A DNA stretch of 64,000 nucleotides from CBDBZL01 sp031399025. GTDB taxonomy: Bacteria > Pseudomonadota > Alphaproteobacteria > Sphingomonadales > Sphingomonadaceae. The DNA is taken from positions 18,914 through 82,913 of the forward strand of contig JANNOJ010000095.1 in the NCBI GenBank assembly GCA_031399025.1, in the 5' to 3' direction. Position 1 is the stretch's first letter; every line of letters starts with the position of its first letter. The position numbers were made by a program, and so were the translations under genes. Shown piece by piece: positions 35,057 to 46,299 of the stretch. The notes under the pieces are model-generated. The model searched no databases, was not told the origin of the DNA, and worked only from the letters and a program-made list of their open reading frames with translations.

Positions 35057-36664
35057 TTACTGGTTGTTCTGCCGCCCGAGAAAGCGCGGGATGCGCAGCG
35101 CCGAGCCGCTCTCGGGCTGCTGCTCGGGCTCTTCGGGCGCGGGGGCGGCGCTGCGCGACATGCTGGCCATGCGTTCGAACAGCGTGGTACTGGCGGGTGC
35201 GGGGGCGCGGGCAGGCACCTCGGAGCCATCCTCGTTGGCCGCGCCGCGCAACATCCGCGGACGGCGCGGCATGGCCGGGGCCGCATCGCCCAGCAGCAGC
35301 TCGTCCTGCGCCGCAAGCGCCGCTGGTTCGCGGCGCGAGGACTGGACGGGCGGCTCGCTGTCGTCGGCCGCGGGTTCCTCGATCACCGTTGTCAGCTCGA
35401 GAGCATCGTCGTCATCCTCGGCCTGGTCGGGGTACTCGGCCGGAGCGGCGCCATGGCCCATGTCGAGATATGGGCGGTCGACGGCGGACGCAGGCAGCGG
35501 GTCGTGGTGCTCGGCGGCGGCGGTGCGTTCCGGCACTTCAGGCTCCGGCCGGGCGAGACCGAGCCCGTCGCGCGCCGGTGCGGCACTCCGGCCAGGCGCT
35601 GGTTCTCCGCGGGTAGCACCTGTCACCAGCCCGGGCTTGCGCGGTCCGCGAACCGCGGCAAGGTCGAAGAGCGGAGTGCTGCCGCGCTTGGGCTCGCTGC
35701 CGGCATCGATGCCGGTGGCCACCACCGAGACGCGGATGCGGCCCTTGAGGTCGGGGTTGAAGGCCGAGCCCCAGATGATGTTGGCGTCCGGATCGACCAG
35801 CTCGCGGATGTGGTTGGCCGCCTCGTCCACCTCGAGCAGGCGCATGTCCTCGCCGCCGATGATGGAGATGATGACGCCCTTGGCGCCCTGCATCGAGACG
35901 CCGTCGAGCAGCGGGTTGGCGATGGCGCGTTCGGCGGCCTCGAGCGCGCGGTTCTCGCCTTCGCCCTCGCCGGTGCCCATCATCGCCTTGCCCATCTCGT
36001 TCATCACCGAGCGGATGTCGGCGAAGTCGAGGTTGATGAGGCCGGGCATCACCATCAGGTCGGTGATCGAGCGCACCCCCATCTGCAGCACCTCGTCGGC
36101 GAGCTGAAAGGCCTCCTTGAAGGTGGTCTCGGCCTTGGCGACGAGGAACAGGTTCTGGTTGGGGATGACCAGCAGCGTGTCGACGTGCTTTTGCAATTCC
36201 TCGATGCCGGCATCGGCCGAGCGCATCCGCCGGGTGCCTTCGAACAGGAACGGCTTGGTGACGACGCCCACGGTGAGGATGCCCTTGGCGCGCGCCACTT
36301 CGGCGATCACCGGCGCCGCGCCGGTGCCCGTGCCGCCGCCCATGCCCGCGGCGATGAACACCATGTTGACCCCGTCGAGCGCGCGCTCGATCTCGGCGAC
36401 GGTCTCCTCGGCGGCGGCGCGGCCGACCTCGGGCCGCGAGCCCGCGCCCAGCCCCTGGGTGATTTCGGGGCCGAGCTGGATGCGATGCTCGGCGATGGAA
36501 TTATTCAGTGATTGCGCATCGGTGTTGGCGACCACGAAGTCGACGCCCTCGATCCCCGCCTCGATCATGTTGGCGATCGCGTTGCCGCCCGCCCCGCCCA
36601 CGCCGATCACGGTAATCCGCGGGCGCAGTTCCTCGACCGAGGGAGGTCCGATATTGATGCTCAT
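35057..36664 (-). CDS. ftsZ: Cell division protein FtsZ
   Basis: The tubulin-like GTPase that forms the Z-ring. The 535-residue protein has ITVIGVGGAGGNAI near 18-31, the tubulin signature GGGTGTGAAPV near 110-120, and the T7 loop NLDFADI near 211-217 that completes the GTPase site. After about residue 320 there is a long Ala/Pro/Glu/Asp-rich linker of about 195 residues. The conserved C-terminal peptide RIPRFLGRQ binds FtsA. The 139-bp gap from ftsA could hold an internal promoter; TTGACT is seen on the minus strand near 36765 without a convincing -10. Confidence 0.97.
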   Translation of the reverse strand: MSINIGPPSVEELRPRITVIGVGGAGGNAIANMIEAGIEGVDFVVANTDAQSLNNSIAEHRIQLGPEITQGLGAGSRPEVGRAAAEETVAEIERALDGVNMVFIAAGMGGGTGTGAAPVIAEVARAKGILTVGVVTKPFLFEGTRRMRSADAGIEELQKHVDTLLVIPNQNLFLVAKAETTFKEAFQLADEVLQMGVRSITDLMVMPGLINLDFADIRSVMNEMGKAMMGTGEGEGENRALEAAERAIANPLLDGVSMQGAKGVIISIIGGEDMRLLEVDEAANHIRELVDPDANIIWGSAFNPDLKGRIRVSVVATGIDAGSEPKRGSTPLFDLAAVRGPRKPGLVTGATRGEPAPGRSAAPARDGLGLARPEPEVPERTAAAEHHDPLPASAVDRPYLDMGHGAAPAEYPDQAEDDDDALELTTVIEEPAADDSEPPVQSSRREPAALAAQDELLLGDAAPAMPRRPRMLRGAANEDGSEVPARAPAPASTTLFERMASMSRSAAPAPEEPEQQPESGSALRIPRFLGRQNNQ

Positions 36665-36803
36665 GTCCTGGCTCTCCTAGGCGCCATCCGCGGCGAGGGC
36701 ACCGGCAGGCGCTTTTGCCACAAACCGATTCGCCGCGGTAACGGCTACCGCAATGTTTCCACAGTCAACAACGGCCTGCCGCGGCTTGGCCAGGCCGCCG
36801 GGT

Positions 36804-38174
36804 TCAGAAGTAATCCTTCATCGCGCTCCACACCCGGCGAATGGCGGCACCGCCCGACGGGCGATGCGCCAGCGTGAACCGCGAGCCGATCGCGCGCAGG
36901 TCGACCGGATCCTGAGCCACGTAGAGCACGATCCCTGCAAGCGTGGTGAACCCGGGCGTGGCGTGCGCTTCGGGCAGGCCGCGCAGCGCCGGTGGGCGGC
37001 CGATCCGTACCGGCGCGCCGAGCACCCCTTGCGCGTAATCAGCCAGGCCGGCCAGTTCGGCCCCGCCGCCGGTCAGCACCACCTGGCGGCCGCGCGCGCG
37101 CTTGGTGCGGATGGCGAAGCCCATCGTCTCGAGCGCGCGGGCGACATCCCCCATCAGCAGGTCGAGCTCGGCGGTGATGACCGAGACCAGCTCGGCGCGC
37201 GGGATGCGGCCGGTGGCCTCGGCGCCGCGGGCCGACGAGCGCGATGGTGCTGCGGGCGGCGGCCCAGCGGCCTCGCCCTCGCGGCTGTCGCCCGGCCCGG
37301 CGAGCGGGATCATCTCGCGATTGTCCGCCGGGCTGGCGACGGCCGAACCGGAGACGCATTTCAGCCGCTCGGCCTGCGAGGCGCGGATGCCGAAGGCGCT
37401 GGCGATGGCGTCGGTGATGTCGGCCGAGCCGCGCGCGACGGTCGCCAGGCGCGTGAGCATGCCGCCCGCATGGACCGAGACGTGCGTCACCTGCGCGCCC
37501 AATTCGATCAGCGCGACGCCCAGCTCGCGATCCTCCTCGGTCAGGCACGCCTGGGCGGCGGCGAGCGGCGAGGCGACGATGCCCTCGACGTCCAGATGCG
37601 CGTTCTGCACCGCCTCGGTGAGGTTGCGGACCGGAGCACTATCGGCGCGCATCACGTGGATATCGACCCCGAGCCGCTCGGCATGCAACCCCTTGGGATT
37701 GGCCACGCCGTCGGCGCCGTCAAGGAAGTAGCAGGCGGGCTGCGCATGGAGCACGGTGCGGCCCTCCGGATCGAGGCCGTCGCGCGCGGCGACCAGCAGG
37801 TGCTCGATGTCCTCTTCCTCGATCCGGCGACCGTCGATGTCGATCTCCACCGGGTCGATGGCGCTCGCCAGGCCGGCGCCCGAGCAGCCGATCCACACCG
37901 AGCCCACATTCATCCCCGCGAGCTTCTCGGCCCGCTCGATGGCGTCGCGCACCGCATAGGTGGCGGCCGCCATCTCGGTGACATAGCCGCGCTTGATGCC
38001 CTGCGCCGCGCGGTGGCCGCTGCCCAGCACCGTGATCTCGCCTGCTTGGGTGACCCCGGCGATCATCGCCGAGATGCGGAACGAGCCGATATTCACCGCG
38101 CCGATGACCCGCTCGAACGCCGGCTGCCCGGGCTGCGCGGCCTGGCCGTCGCGGTTGCGGGGGGAGACGGCCAT
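36804..38174 (-). CDS. ftsA: Cell division protein FtsA
   Basis: The actin-like ATPase that tethers FtsZ to the membrane. The 456-residue protein has an actin phosphate-1-like segment GAVNIGSFRISAMIAG near 24-40, the 1C domain insertion, and phosphate-2 VALIELGAQVTHVSV near 218-232. A 40-residue polar insertion rich in Gly/Pro/Ser follows near 280-315 (unusual but seen in relatives), then VLTGGGAELAGL near 370. The C-terminal amphipathic helix IRRVWSAMKDYF is the membrane anchor. The start shares one base with the ftsQ stop. Confidence 0.95.
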   Translation of the reverse strand: MAVSPRNRDGQAAQPGQPAFERVIGAVNIGSFRISAMIAGVTQAGEITVLGSGHRAAQGIKRGYVTEMAAATYAVRDAIERAEKLAGMNVGSVWIGCSGAGLASAIDPVEIDIDGRRIEEEDIEHLLVAARDGLDPEGRTVLHAQPACYFLDGADGVANPKGLHAERLGVDIHVMRADSAPVRNLTEAVQNAHLDVEGIVASPLAAAQACLTEEDRELGVALIELGAQVTHVSVHAGGMLTRLATVARGSADITDAIASAFGIRASQAERLKCVSGSAVASPADNREMIPLAGPGDSREGEAAGPPPAAPSRSSARGAEATGRIPRAELVSVITAELDLLMGDVARALETMGFAIRTKRARGRQVVLTGGGAELAGLADYAQGVLGAPVRIGRPPALRGLPEAHATPGFTTLAGIVLYVAQDPVDLRAIGSRFTLAHRPSGGAAIRRVWSAMKDYF

Positions 38175-39085
38175 CAGGTGCCTTCCCTCTCGGCGGCGGC
38201 AGCGGCGGCGGCGGCGGCCGACCTGCCCGGCACGCGCAGATAGATACGCTCGGGGCTGCGCATGTCGAAACTGGCGACCCGACCGCCGAGCAGGCCGTTG
38301 GTTCCATCGAGCAGGGCGAAGCTCTTGAGCGCGGCGGCGGCCCGGTCGTCGCCCTGCGGCAGCGCCAGCTCCTGGCCGGTGGCGAAGGTGAGGTTCCAGC
38401 GCCGCTCGCCCACCCAGCGGGCGGCGATGACCCGCGGACGCAGCTCAGGGGCGGTGGCCAGCAGCCGGTCGAGCTCGGCCACCCGCGCGGGCGCACCCTC
38501 GCCTTCCACCACCAGCTTCCCGCGCGCTTCCTCGCGGCGCAGTTGCTCCAGACGATGGCCGGCCATGTCGATGAGGAACAGCCGTCCGTTGTCCCGGAAC
38601 ACCGCATGCGGTTGGCGCTCGACGATGTCGATGATAAGCCCGTCGGGCAGCTGGCGGACGATGCGGGCGTCCTGGACATAGGAGAGGCGCAGCAGCGACC
38701 GGCGCAGCTGCTGCAGGTCGAGCTCGGTCATCGCCCGGTTGCGCTCGCCCAGCGCGCGCTCGTAGACGGCAAGCTCGTTCATCCGCTCGACCCCGCGAAC
38801 CTCAACCCGGCGTACTTCGAAACCGGCGTCGGCGGCCGCTTCGGCCATCCGCAGCCGCGCCAGGTCGATGATGCCGGCGTAGACCGACACGGTCACCGCC
38901 AGCGCCAGCGCTGCGGCCAGGATGAGCGTGGTGAACAGGCCATGCCATTGCGCCTCGCTGAGCGGAATGGCGCGCATCAGCGGGTCGAGCAACGAGCCGC
39001 CGCCCGACCGTCGTTTGCGGCTGCGGCCGGCGCTGGGCCGAGCCTGGCGCCGCACGCCGGCCTTACGGGTAATCGTCTGGCTCAT
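38174..39085 (-). CDS. ftsQ: Cell division protein FtsQ
   Basis: A bitopic division protein linking the Z-ring to FtsW/FtsI. The 303-residue protein has a basic cytosolic tail (residues 1-50, Arg/Lys-rich), one membrane helix at about 52-75 (LFTTLILAAALALAVTVSVYAG), a POTRA domain (FEVRRVEVRGVERMNE near 88-103) and the beta domain (LIIDIVERQPHAVFRDNGRLFLIDMAGH). ATG 39085 overlaps the ddl stop. The Ala-rich end (RSAAAAAAAAAE) is low complexity. Order ddl-ftsQ-ftsA-ftsZ is canonical. Confidence 0.93.
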   Translation of the reverse strand: MSQTITRKAGVRRQARPSAGRSRKRRSGGGSLLDPLMRAIPLSEAQWHGLFTTLILAAALALAVTVSVYAGIIDLARLRMAEAAADAGFEVRRVEVRGVERMNELAVYERALGERNRAMTELDLQQLRRSLLRLSYVQDARIVRQLPDGLIIDIVERQPHAVFRDNGRLFLIDMAGHRLEQLRREEARGKLVVEGEGAPARVAELDRLLATAPELRPRVIAARWVGERRWNLTFATGQELALPQGDDRAAAALKSFALLDGTNGLLGGRVASFDMRSPERIYLRVPGRSAAAAAAAAAEREGT

Positions 39086-40044
39086 CAGCCCGCCACCTCG
39101 GCCGGCAGCTTGCCGAAATGAGCCAGGGCGTCGGCGATGATCATCTCGACCAGCTCGGCGTAGTCGATGCCGCACGCCTTGGCCTGCTCGGGCACCAGGC
39201 TGAGCGGCGTCATGCCGGGCTGGGTGTTGATCTCGAGCACGAACAGCCCCTCCTCGCCGCGCTCGTCGTCCCAGCGGAAATCGGTGCGGCTGGTGCCGCG
39301 GCAGCCGAGCAGCCGGTGCGCACGCAGCGCGTAGTCGAGGCACAACCGCTCGATCTGGGGCGGGATGCGCGCCGGGCAGACGTGCTGCGTCATCCCGTCG
39401 GTGTACTTGGCGGTGAAGTCGTAGAAGCCGGAATTGGGGACCAGTTCGGTCACCATCAATGCGCGCTCGCCCAGGACTGCGGTGGTGAGTTCGCGCCCGC
39501 GGATATAGGGCTCGGCCAGCAGCGTGGCGAAATCCTGCCAGGGTCCGGGGGCATCGGCGCGGATGGGATCGCCCACATTGCTGTCGGCGGTGATGATCGC
39601 CACGCCCACCGACGAGCCCTCGTTCACGGGCTTGAGCACATAAGGCCGCGCCAGCGGATCGCCGTCATGCAGGTCGCAGCTCTTGACGATCCGCCCGCCG
39701 GGCATGGGGATGCCGTGCGGCACCAGGCGCTGCTTGGTCAGCTCCTTGTCGATGGCGATGACCGAGGTCGCGAGGCCGGAGTGGGTATAGGGCACGCCCA
39801 TCAGATCCAGCATGCCCTGGACCGTGCCGTCCTCGCCCGGCACGCCATGCAGCGCGTTGAACACCACGTCGGGCGCGGCCTCGGCGATGCGCGCGGCGAC
39901 GTCGCGGTCCATGTCGATGCGGGTGACGCGGTGGCCCTTACCCTCGAGCGCATCGGCCACGCCCTTGCCGCTCATCAGCGACACCTCGCGCTCGTTCGCC
40001 CAGCCGCCCATCAGGACGGCGACGTGGAGTTTGGCCAGTCTCAT
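39085..40044 (-). CDS. ddl: D-alanine--D-alanine ligase
   Basis: It makes the D-Ala-D-Ala dipeptide for the peptidoglycan stem. The 319-residue ATP-grasp protein has VAVLMGGWANEREVSLMSG near 8-26, HGVPGEDGTVQGML near 69-82 (DdlB signature), KPVNEGSSVGV near 151-161 as the ATP-grasp loop, and LFVLEINTQPGMTPLSL near 280-296 with the metal-binding Glu and Asn. ATG 40044 shares one base with the murB stop (TGATG), so translation is coupled on both sides. Confidence 0.96.
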   Translation of the reverse strand: MRLAKLHVAVLMGGWANEREVSLMSGKGVADALEGKGHRVTRIDMDRDVAARIAEAAPDVVFNALHGVPGEDGTVQGMLDLMGVPYTHSGLATSVIAIDKELTKQRLVPHGIPMPGGRIVKSCDLHDGDPLARPYVLKPVNEGSSVGVAIITADSNVGDPIRADAPGPWQDFATLLAEPYIRGRELTTAVLGERALMVTELVPNSGFYDFTAKYTDGMTQHVCPARIPPQIERLCLDYALRAHRLLGCRGTSRTDFRWDDERGEEGLFVLEINTQPGMTPLSLVPEQAKACGIDYAELVEMIIADALAHFGKLPAEVAG

Positions 40045-41023
40045 CACGGCCGCCCCACCCGCTTGATCTCCCATTCGAGCGCAACGCCGGTCGCCTGGCT
40101 CACGCGGCGGCGAACCTCCTCGCCCAGGCTCTCGATCTGGGCGCTCGTCGCATGGCCGCGGTTGATGAGGAAATTGGCGTGCTTCTCGCTCACCTGGGCG
40201 TCGCCCAGCACCAGGCCGCGGCAGCCCGCCTCGTCGATCAATTGCCAGGCCTTCTTGTCGCCGATGCCCCTCAGCGCCGGGTTCTTGAAGGTCGAGCCCC
40301 CGGTCTTGGTACGCAGCGGCTGGCTGGCCTCCCGCTCGCGGGCGATGCGGTCCATCTCGGCGCCAATCGCCTTGGGGTCGCCCTTGCTGCCCTGCAGGCG
40401 AGCAGCGACCACGATGGCGCCGTCGGGCAGGCGGGAATGGCGGTAGGAATAGCCCAGGTCCACCGCCGGGATGGTGACGCATTCGCCGCCCGGCATCACC
40501 ACGTCGCAATCGACCAGGACGTCAGCCACCTCGCGGCCATAGGCGCCGCCGTTCATCCGGACGAAGCCGCCCACCGTGCCGGGGATGCCGCGCAGGAACT
40601 CCAGCCCGCAGATGCCCGAATCGCGGGCGGAACTGGCGACCAGTATGCCGCTCGCCCCGCCGCCGCATTCAAGCACGCAGTCGCGCCGCGCCTCAACGCT
40701 GGTGAAGCCCTTGCCCAGCCGCACCACTACGCCCGGCACGCCGCCATCGCGCACGATGAGGTTGGAACCCAGACCCAAAGCCATCACCGGGGTGTCGTCC
40801 TCGAGCGTCTGGAGAAAGGTGGTGAGGTCTTCAAGGTCTGCAGGTTCAAACAGCCAGTCGGCCGCTCCCCCGGTCTTGAACCACACGAGTTTGTCGAGCG
40901 GCGCCTGCTGGGTGAGCCGGCCGCGCACGGGAGCAGGCTCCAATAATGGGCCGGGCTGGGTCTCGTCGTCCGAGCCGGGGGCGTTGCCGCCGACCGGGCT
41001 TTCGCCGAACTGGAGCCAGCCGC

Positions 41024-41027
<4 letters not shown>
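40044..41027 (-). CDS. murB: UDP-N-acetylenolpyruvoylglucosamine reductase
   Basis: The FAD enzyme making UDP-MurNAc. The 327-residue product has an extra 35 residues at the N-terminus (start ATG 41027 chosen because it overlaps the murC stop in the ATGA pattern). WFKTGGAADWLFEP near 47-60 follows, then MALGLGSNLIVRDGG near 81-95, GIPGTVGGFVRMNGGAYGREV near 139-158, and the serine of GGSTFKNP near 238 as catalytic acid. It lacks the loop of type I enzymes such as E. coli, so it is type II. The frame extends upstream into murC but that part is not homologous. Confidence 0.95.
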
Positions 41028-42478
<1,451 letters not shown>

Positions 42479-42488
42479 GCCGGACCTT

Positions 42489-43709
42489 TCACGCGGCGTC
42501 TTCCATCGCCGCGCCCTCGGCAGCCGCGACGGGCTGCGCTGCGCCTTGCGGCTTGCCGGGAGTGATGCGGATCACATCCTGCATCGGCACCGCGCCGAAG
42601 CTTTCGACCAGATCGGCCAGCTTCTCCGCCGCATCGGGGCGGCCGCAGTTCCAAGCCGCGTGCGCGGCGGCGGCGAGCGCTGCGGGTGGCTCGGCGAGCT
42701 CGGCGACCTGCCGGGCCAGCTCTGCGGGCGTGAACAGCGGCTGGCGGATCGAGCGCGCCCCCCCCGCTGCCACCAATTCGCGGACATTGGCAGCCTGGTG
42801 ATCGTCGGTGGCGATGGGCAGCGGCACCAGGATCGCCGGGCGGCCCACGGCGGTCAACTCGGCGATGGTCGAGGCGCCGGCCCGGCCGATGAACAGGTGT
42901 GCGGCGGCCAGCCGTGCCTGCATTTCATCGAAATAGGTGGCAAGCTCGGCGGGGATGGCGTGCTGCGTATAATGCGCGCGCACCGCCGCGATGTCCTCGG
43001 GCCGGCATTGCTGGACGACCTCGAGCCGCGCCCGCAAGCCCTCGGGCAGCAGCGCGAGGCCCTGGGGCACCACCTGCGAGAGCACCCGCGCGCCCTGGCT
43101 GCCGCCGGTCACCAGCACGCGCAGGGCGCCGGTCGCGGTGAAGGCGGGAAAGTCCTCGTCCCGCAAAGCCAGCACCTCGGGTCGGACCGGGTTGCCGACC
43201 AGCTGCGTCCTGGCAAGGTGCGCGGGCTTCAGCCGGTCGACCTCGGGATAGGCGGTGGCGATGGCATTGACGCGCCCGGCCAGCAGGCGATTGACCCGGC
43301 CGAGCACCGCGTTCTGCTCGTGGATCACGGTGGGGATGCCGGCCCAGTTCGCCGCCAGCAGCGCGGGCAGCGCCGGGTAGCCGCCGAAGCCCACCACCGC
43401 GCTGGGCGCGAAGCTGTCGTAGAGCCGGGCCGCCATCGCGCGCCCTTCAAGCACCGCGCCCACGGCCCGCGGCCAGCGCAGCGGGTTCTTGCCGAAGCGG
43501 CCGGCGGGCAGGACGTGCTGGCCCAGGAATTCGGGCCGGCCGGGGATCGCCGCGCCGCGCCCATCGGTGATGAGCGCGACCCGGTGGCCGCGCCGTTCGA
43601 GTTCGTGCGCCAGGGCGAAGGCGGGGGTCAGGTGGCCGCCGGTGCCGCCCGCGGCCAGCACGTAATGGCGCGAGACCGAAGGGGTCCGGGGGTTGTTCCG
43701 GCCGCTCAT
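42489..43709 (-). CDS. murG: UDP-N-acetylglucosamine--lipid I transferase MurG
   Basis: The GT28 transferase that adds GlcNAc to lipid I at the inner face of the membrane. The 406-residue protein has VLAAGGTGGHLTPAFALA near 17-34, the acceptor-side VVGFGGYPALPALLAA near 107-122, HEQNAVLGRVNRLLA near 130-144, and the donor site GRAGASTIAELTAVGRPAILVPLP near 273-296. The C-terminal tail is longer and Ala-rich. It overlaps ftsW by 4 nt and precedes murC by 10 bp. Confidence 0.95.
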   Translation of the reverse strand: MSGRNNPRTPSVSRHYVLAAGGTGGHLTPAFALAHELERRGHRVALITDGRGAAIPGRPEFLGQHVLPAGRFGKNPLRWPRAVGAVLEGRAMAARLYDSFAPSAVVGFGGYPALPALLAANWAGIPTVIHEQNAVLGRVNRLLAGRVNAIATAYPEVDRLKPAHLARTQLVGNPVRPEVLALRDEDFPAFTATGALRVLVTGGSQGARVLSQVVPQGLALLPEGLRARLEVVQQCRPEDIAAVRAHYTQHAIPAELATYFDEMQARLAAAHLFIGRAGASTIAELTAVGRPAILVPLPIATDDHQAANVRELVAAGGARSIRQPLFTPAELARQVAELAEPPAALAAAAHAAWNCGRPDAAEKLADLVESFGAVPMQDVIRITPGKPQGAAQPVAAAEGAAMEDAA

Positions 43710-44929
43710 CGCCCGCTCTCCCGTGTCAGCGCGCCCGCCAGATCGAACCGCTCGCGGCTGAGATACGGGTTACGCCGGGTGATGGCCAGCAGGAGGCCGA
43801 TGAGAAAGCACTGCGCGATGGTGGAGGACCCGCCATAGCTCACCAGCGGCAGGGTCATGCCCTTGGACGGGAACAGCTGCAGGTTGACCAGGATGTTGAT
43901 GAACGCCTGCCCGCCGAACAGCGCCACCAGCCCGCTGGCGGCCAGCACGATGAACAGCCGTTCCTCGTCGAGCAGCCGTACCAGTACCCGCACCACGATG
44001 GCGAGGTAGATGAGGACGATCACCGCGCAGGTCAGCAGGCCGAATTCCTCGCCCACGACCGAGAAGATGTAGTCGGTGTGAGCCTCGGGCAGGCGGGATT
44101 TCTCGGTGCCGAGCCACAGGCCGGTGCCGGTCCACCCGCCGTTCATCAGCGTGCGGCTGGCGAGGTCCACCTGGTCGTAGGCGGTGCCGCCGCCGAGGAA
44201 GGCGTCGATCCGGTGGCGGGCATTGTCGTAGAACAGATAGGTCGCGCCCAGCAGCACGGCGCCCCCGCCCGCGAAGACCCCGACGCGCTGCAGCGGCAGG
44301 CCGGCGAGCAATACCAGGACGAACCAGGCGGCGACGAACAGGATCGCATCGCCGAGGTTGGGCTGGGCCATGATGAGCGCGACGATGGCGCCGAGCAGCC
44401 CGGCGCTGATGGCGATGACCGGCATGTCCGGATCGCGCACCCGCCACGACAGGATCCACGCGGCGGTGACGACGAACACGGGCTTCAGGAACTCGGAGGG
44501 CTGGACCCTGAAGCCCAGGTCCAGCCAGCGGCGCGCCCCGTTCACCTCGCCTCCCGTGAACGGCACCAGCACCAGCGCCACGAAGGTGATCGCGCACAGC
44601 ACGATGGCACCGCGCCGGGCGGTCTCGGCGGGTACCATGGAAGTCGCCAGCAGCACCAGCAGCCCGAGCCCCTGCCAGCGGGCGTGCAGCCAGAAGAAGT
44701 GCAGTTCCGACAATGTGGTGCTCGACGTCGACAGCCGCCCGGCGCTGGCCGGCGAGGCGGCGGCGACGGCCAGCCAGCCGATCGCCATGAGCGCCAGGAC
44801 CAGGAACAGCAGCGTGCGGTCGAGCTCGCGCCACCAGACCCGCAGCTGGCGCTTGCGATCGAGGGGAAAGCGCGGCGCTTGTGCCGGGCGCTGGCGGCTG
44901 CGCGGGATGTAGGGGCGCGCGGCGGTCAT
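43706..44929 (-). CDS. ftsW: SEDS-family peptidoglycan polymerase FtsW
   Basis: The septal glycosyltransferase that works with FtsI. The 407-residue protein has about ten membrane helices from residue 35 on. The conserved NGARRWLDLGFRVQPSEFLKPVFV near 129-152 and the catalytic SEDS loop region VVGEEFGLLTCAVIV near 300-314 are clear, as is KGMTLPLVSYGGSSTIAQC near 363-381. It overlaps murD and murG by 4 nt each. The basic N-terminal tail is cytosolic. Confidence 0.95.
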   Translation of the reverse strand: MTAARPYIPRSRQRPAQAPRFPLDRKRQLRVWWRELDRTLLFLVLALMAIGWLAVAAASPASAGRLSTSSTTLSELHFFWLHARWQGLGLLVLLATSMVPAETARRGAIVLCAITFVALVLVPFTGGEVNGARRWLDLGFRVQPSEFLKPVFVVTAAWILSWRVRDPDMPVIAISAGLLGAIVALIMAQPNLGDAILFVAAWFVLVLLAGLPLQRVGVFAGGGAVLLGATYLFYDNARHRIDAFLGGGTAYDQVDLASRTLMNGGWTGTGLWLGTEKSRLPEAHTDYIFSVVGEEFGLLTCAVIVLIYLAIVVRVLVRLLDEERLFIVLAASGLVALFGGQAFINILVNLQLFPSKGMTLPLVSYGGSSTIAQCFLIGLLLAITRRNPYLSRERFDLAGALTRESGR

Positions 44930-46299
44930 GCGGCCGAGCGCCCGTCGAGGCGGTCCACCGCGCCCGGATCGGCCCCGGAGCCGCTGGTGAGCATGGCGAC
45001 GATGCGGCGGAAGTCATCGCCGCGGGTCTCGTAGTCGCGGAACTGGTCGAAGCTGGCGCAGGCGGGCGAGAGCAGCACGACATCGCCGGGCCGGGCCGCG
45101 GCCATCGCCCGGCTGGCGGCCTCGCACAGCATCTCGCAAGCCTCGACATGCATGTGCGGCGCGAGCAGCGCGGCGAACCGCGGCCCGGCCTCGCCGATCG
45201 TGTAGGCGGCGGCGACATTGGCGAAATTGGGCGCGCATTCGTCGAGGTGGTCGCCCTTGGGTAGGCCGCCGCAGATCCAGTGGAGGCGCGGGGTGCCGCC
45301 GTGGATCGCGGGATCGGGCGGCCAGGCGGCAAGCGCGGGGGCGGTCGAGGCGGGGTTGGTCGCCTTGCTGTCGTTGACGAACAGCACGCCGTTGTGTTCG
45401 CCCAGCCTTTCCATCCGGTGCGGGAGGCCGGGGAAGGTACTCAGGGCTTGCTCTACTTGTTCGTCGGCGAGACCGAGCTCCCGAGCCACGACTAGCGCGC
45501 AGGCAGCGTTCTGGGCATTGTGCGGCCCTTGAAGTGCCGGCCATGCTCCTTGGCGGTCGAACACCCTCGCTGCGTCTACCCATGCGATGTTCACGTTAGG
45601 CACGCCCTGCTCGATCTCCGGCCGCACCGGCCACTGCTCGGGCAGGACGGCGAGATGCAACCCGACATTCTGCATCTGAAACAGGCGCAGCTTGGCAGCT
45701 TGATAAGCGGCGAAACTCTCATAGCGGTCGAGATGGTCGGGCGTGATGTTGGTCAGCACCGCCACCTCGCAATCGAGCGAACAGGTCAGGTCGATCTGGT
45801 AACTAGACAGCTCGAGCACGTAGACCCCGCCGGCGGGGAGCGGCTCCTGCGCCAAGATGGGGAGCCCGATATTGCCGCCCATCAGCGTCGGCACGCCGGC
45901 GGTCTGGAGGATGTGGTGCACCAGCGCGGTGGTGGTCGACTTGCCGTTGGTGCCGGTGATGCCGACCACCTGGTGCGCCGACAGCTCGGCGCGCGCCTGG
46001 GCGAACAGCTCGATGTCGCCGATGATCGGCACCCGCGCCCCGCGTGCCCTGGCGGCGAGCGGGTGCGTGTTGAGCGGCACGCCGGGCGAGAGGACCAGCG
46101 CATCGAAGCGCGCGAGATCCGCCTCCATCAGGTCGGCAATCTCGGCACGGCCGACCAGTGCTTCGCGCGGGCTTTCGCGACGGTCCCAGGCGGTGACGCG
46201 CGCGCCGCTGGCCAGCAGGGCCTCGGCGGTCGCCATGCCCGAGCGCGCCAAACCCAGAACGGCATAATGCTTGCCAGCAAAGGCGCGCGCGGTGATCAT
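44926..46299 (-). CDS. murD: UDP-N-acetylmuramoylalanine--D-glutamate ligase
   Basis: The D-glutamate-adding ligase. The 457-residue protein starts at ATG 46299 inside the mraY stop (ATGA); the frame is open further upstream only as a shadow of mraY. AVLGLARSGMATAEALLASG near 13-32 is the UDP-sugar domain, VVGITGTNGKSTTTALVHHIL near 112-132 is the ATP loop, and LSSYQIDLTCSL near 163 and NITPDHLDRYESF near 182-194 carry metal ligands. NDSKATNP near 325 and the DVVLLSPACASFDQFRDYETRGDDF block near 415-440 are typical. Confidence 0.95.
   Translation of the reverse strand: MITARAFAGKHYAVLGLARSGMATAEALLASGARVTAWDRRESPREALVGRAEIADLMEADLARFDALVLSPGVPLNTHPLAARARGARVPIIGDIELFAQARAELSAHQVVGITGTNGKSTTTALVHHILQTAGVPTLMGGNIGLPILAQEPLPAGGVYVLELSSYQIDLTCSLDCEVAVLTNITPDHLDRYESFAAYQAAKLRLFQMQNVGLHLAVLPEQWPVRPEIEQGVPNVNIAWVDAARVFDRQGAWPALQGPHNAQNAACALVVARELGLADEQVEQALSTFPGLPHRMERLGEHNGVLFVNDSKATNPASTAPALAAWPPDPAIHGGTPRLHWICGGLPKGDHLDECAPNFANVAAAYTIGEAGPRFAALLAPHMHVEACEMLCEAASRAMAAARPGDVVLLSPACASFDQFRDYETRGDDFRRIVAMLTSGSGADPGAVDRLDGRSAA

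Noticed and set aside
36700..36800. Promoter with TTGACT in front of ftsZ
   Set aside because: No acceptable -10 hexamer at 16-18 bp; the match alone is too weak to report as a feature.
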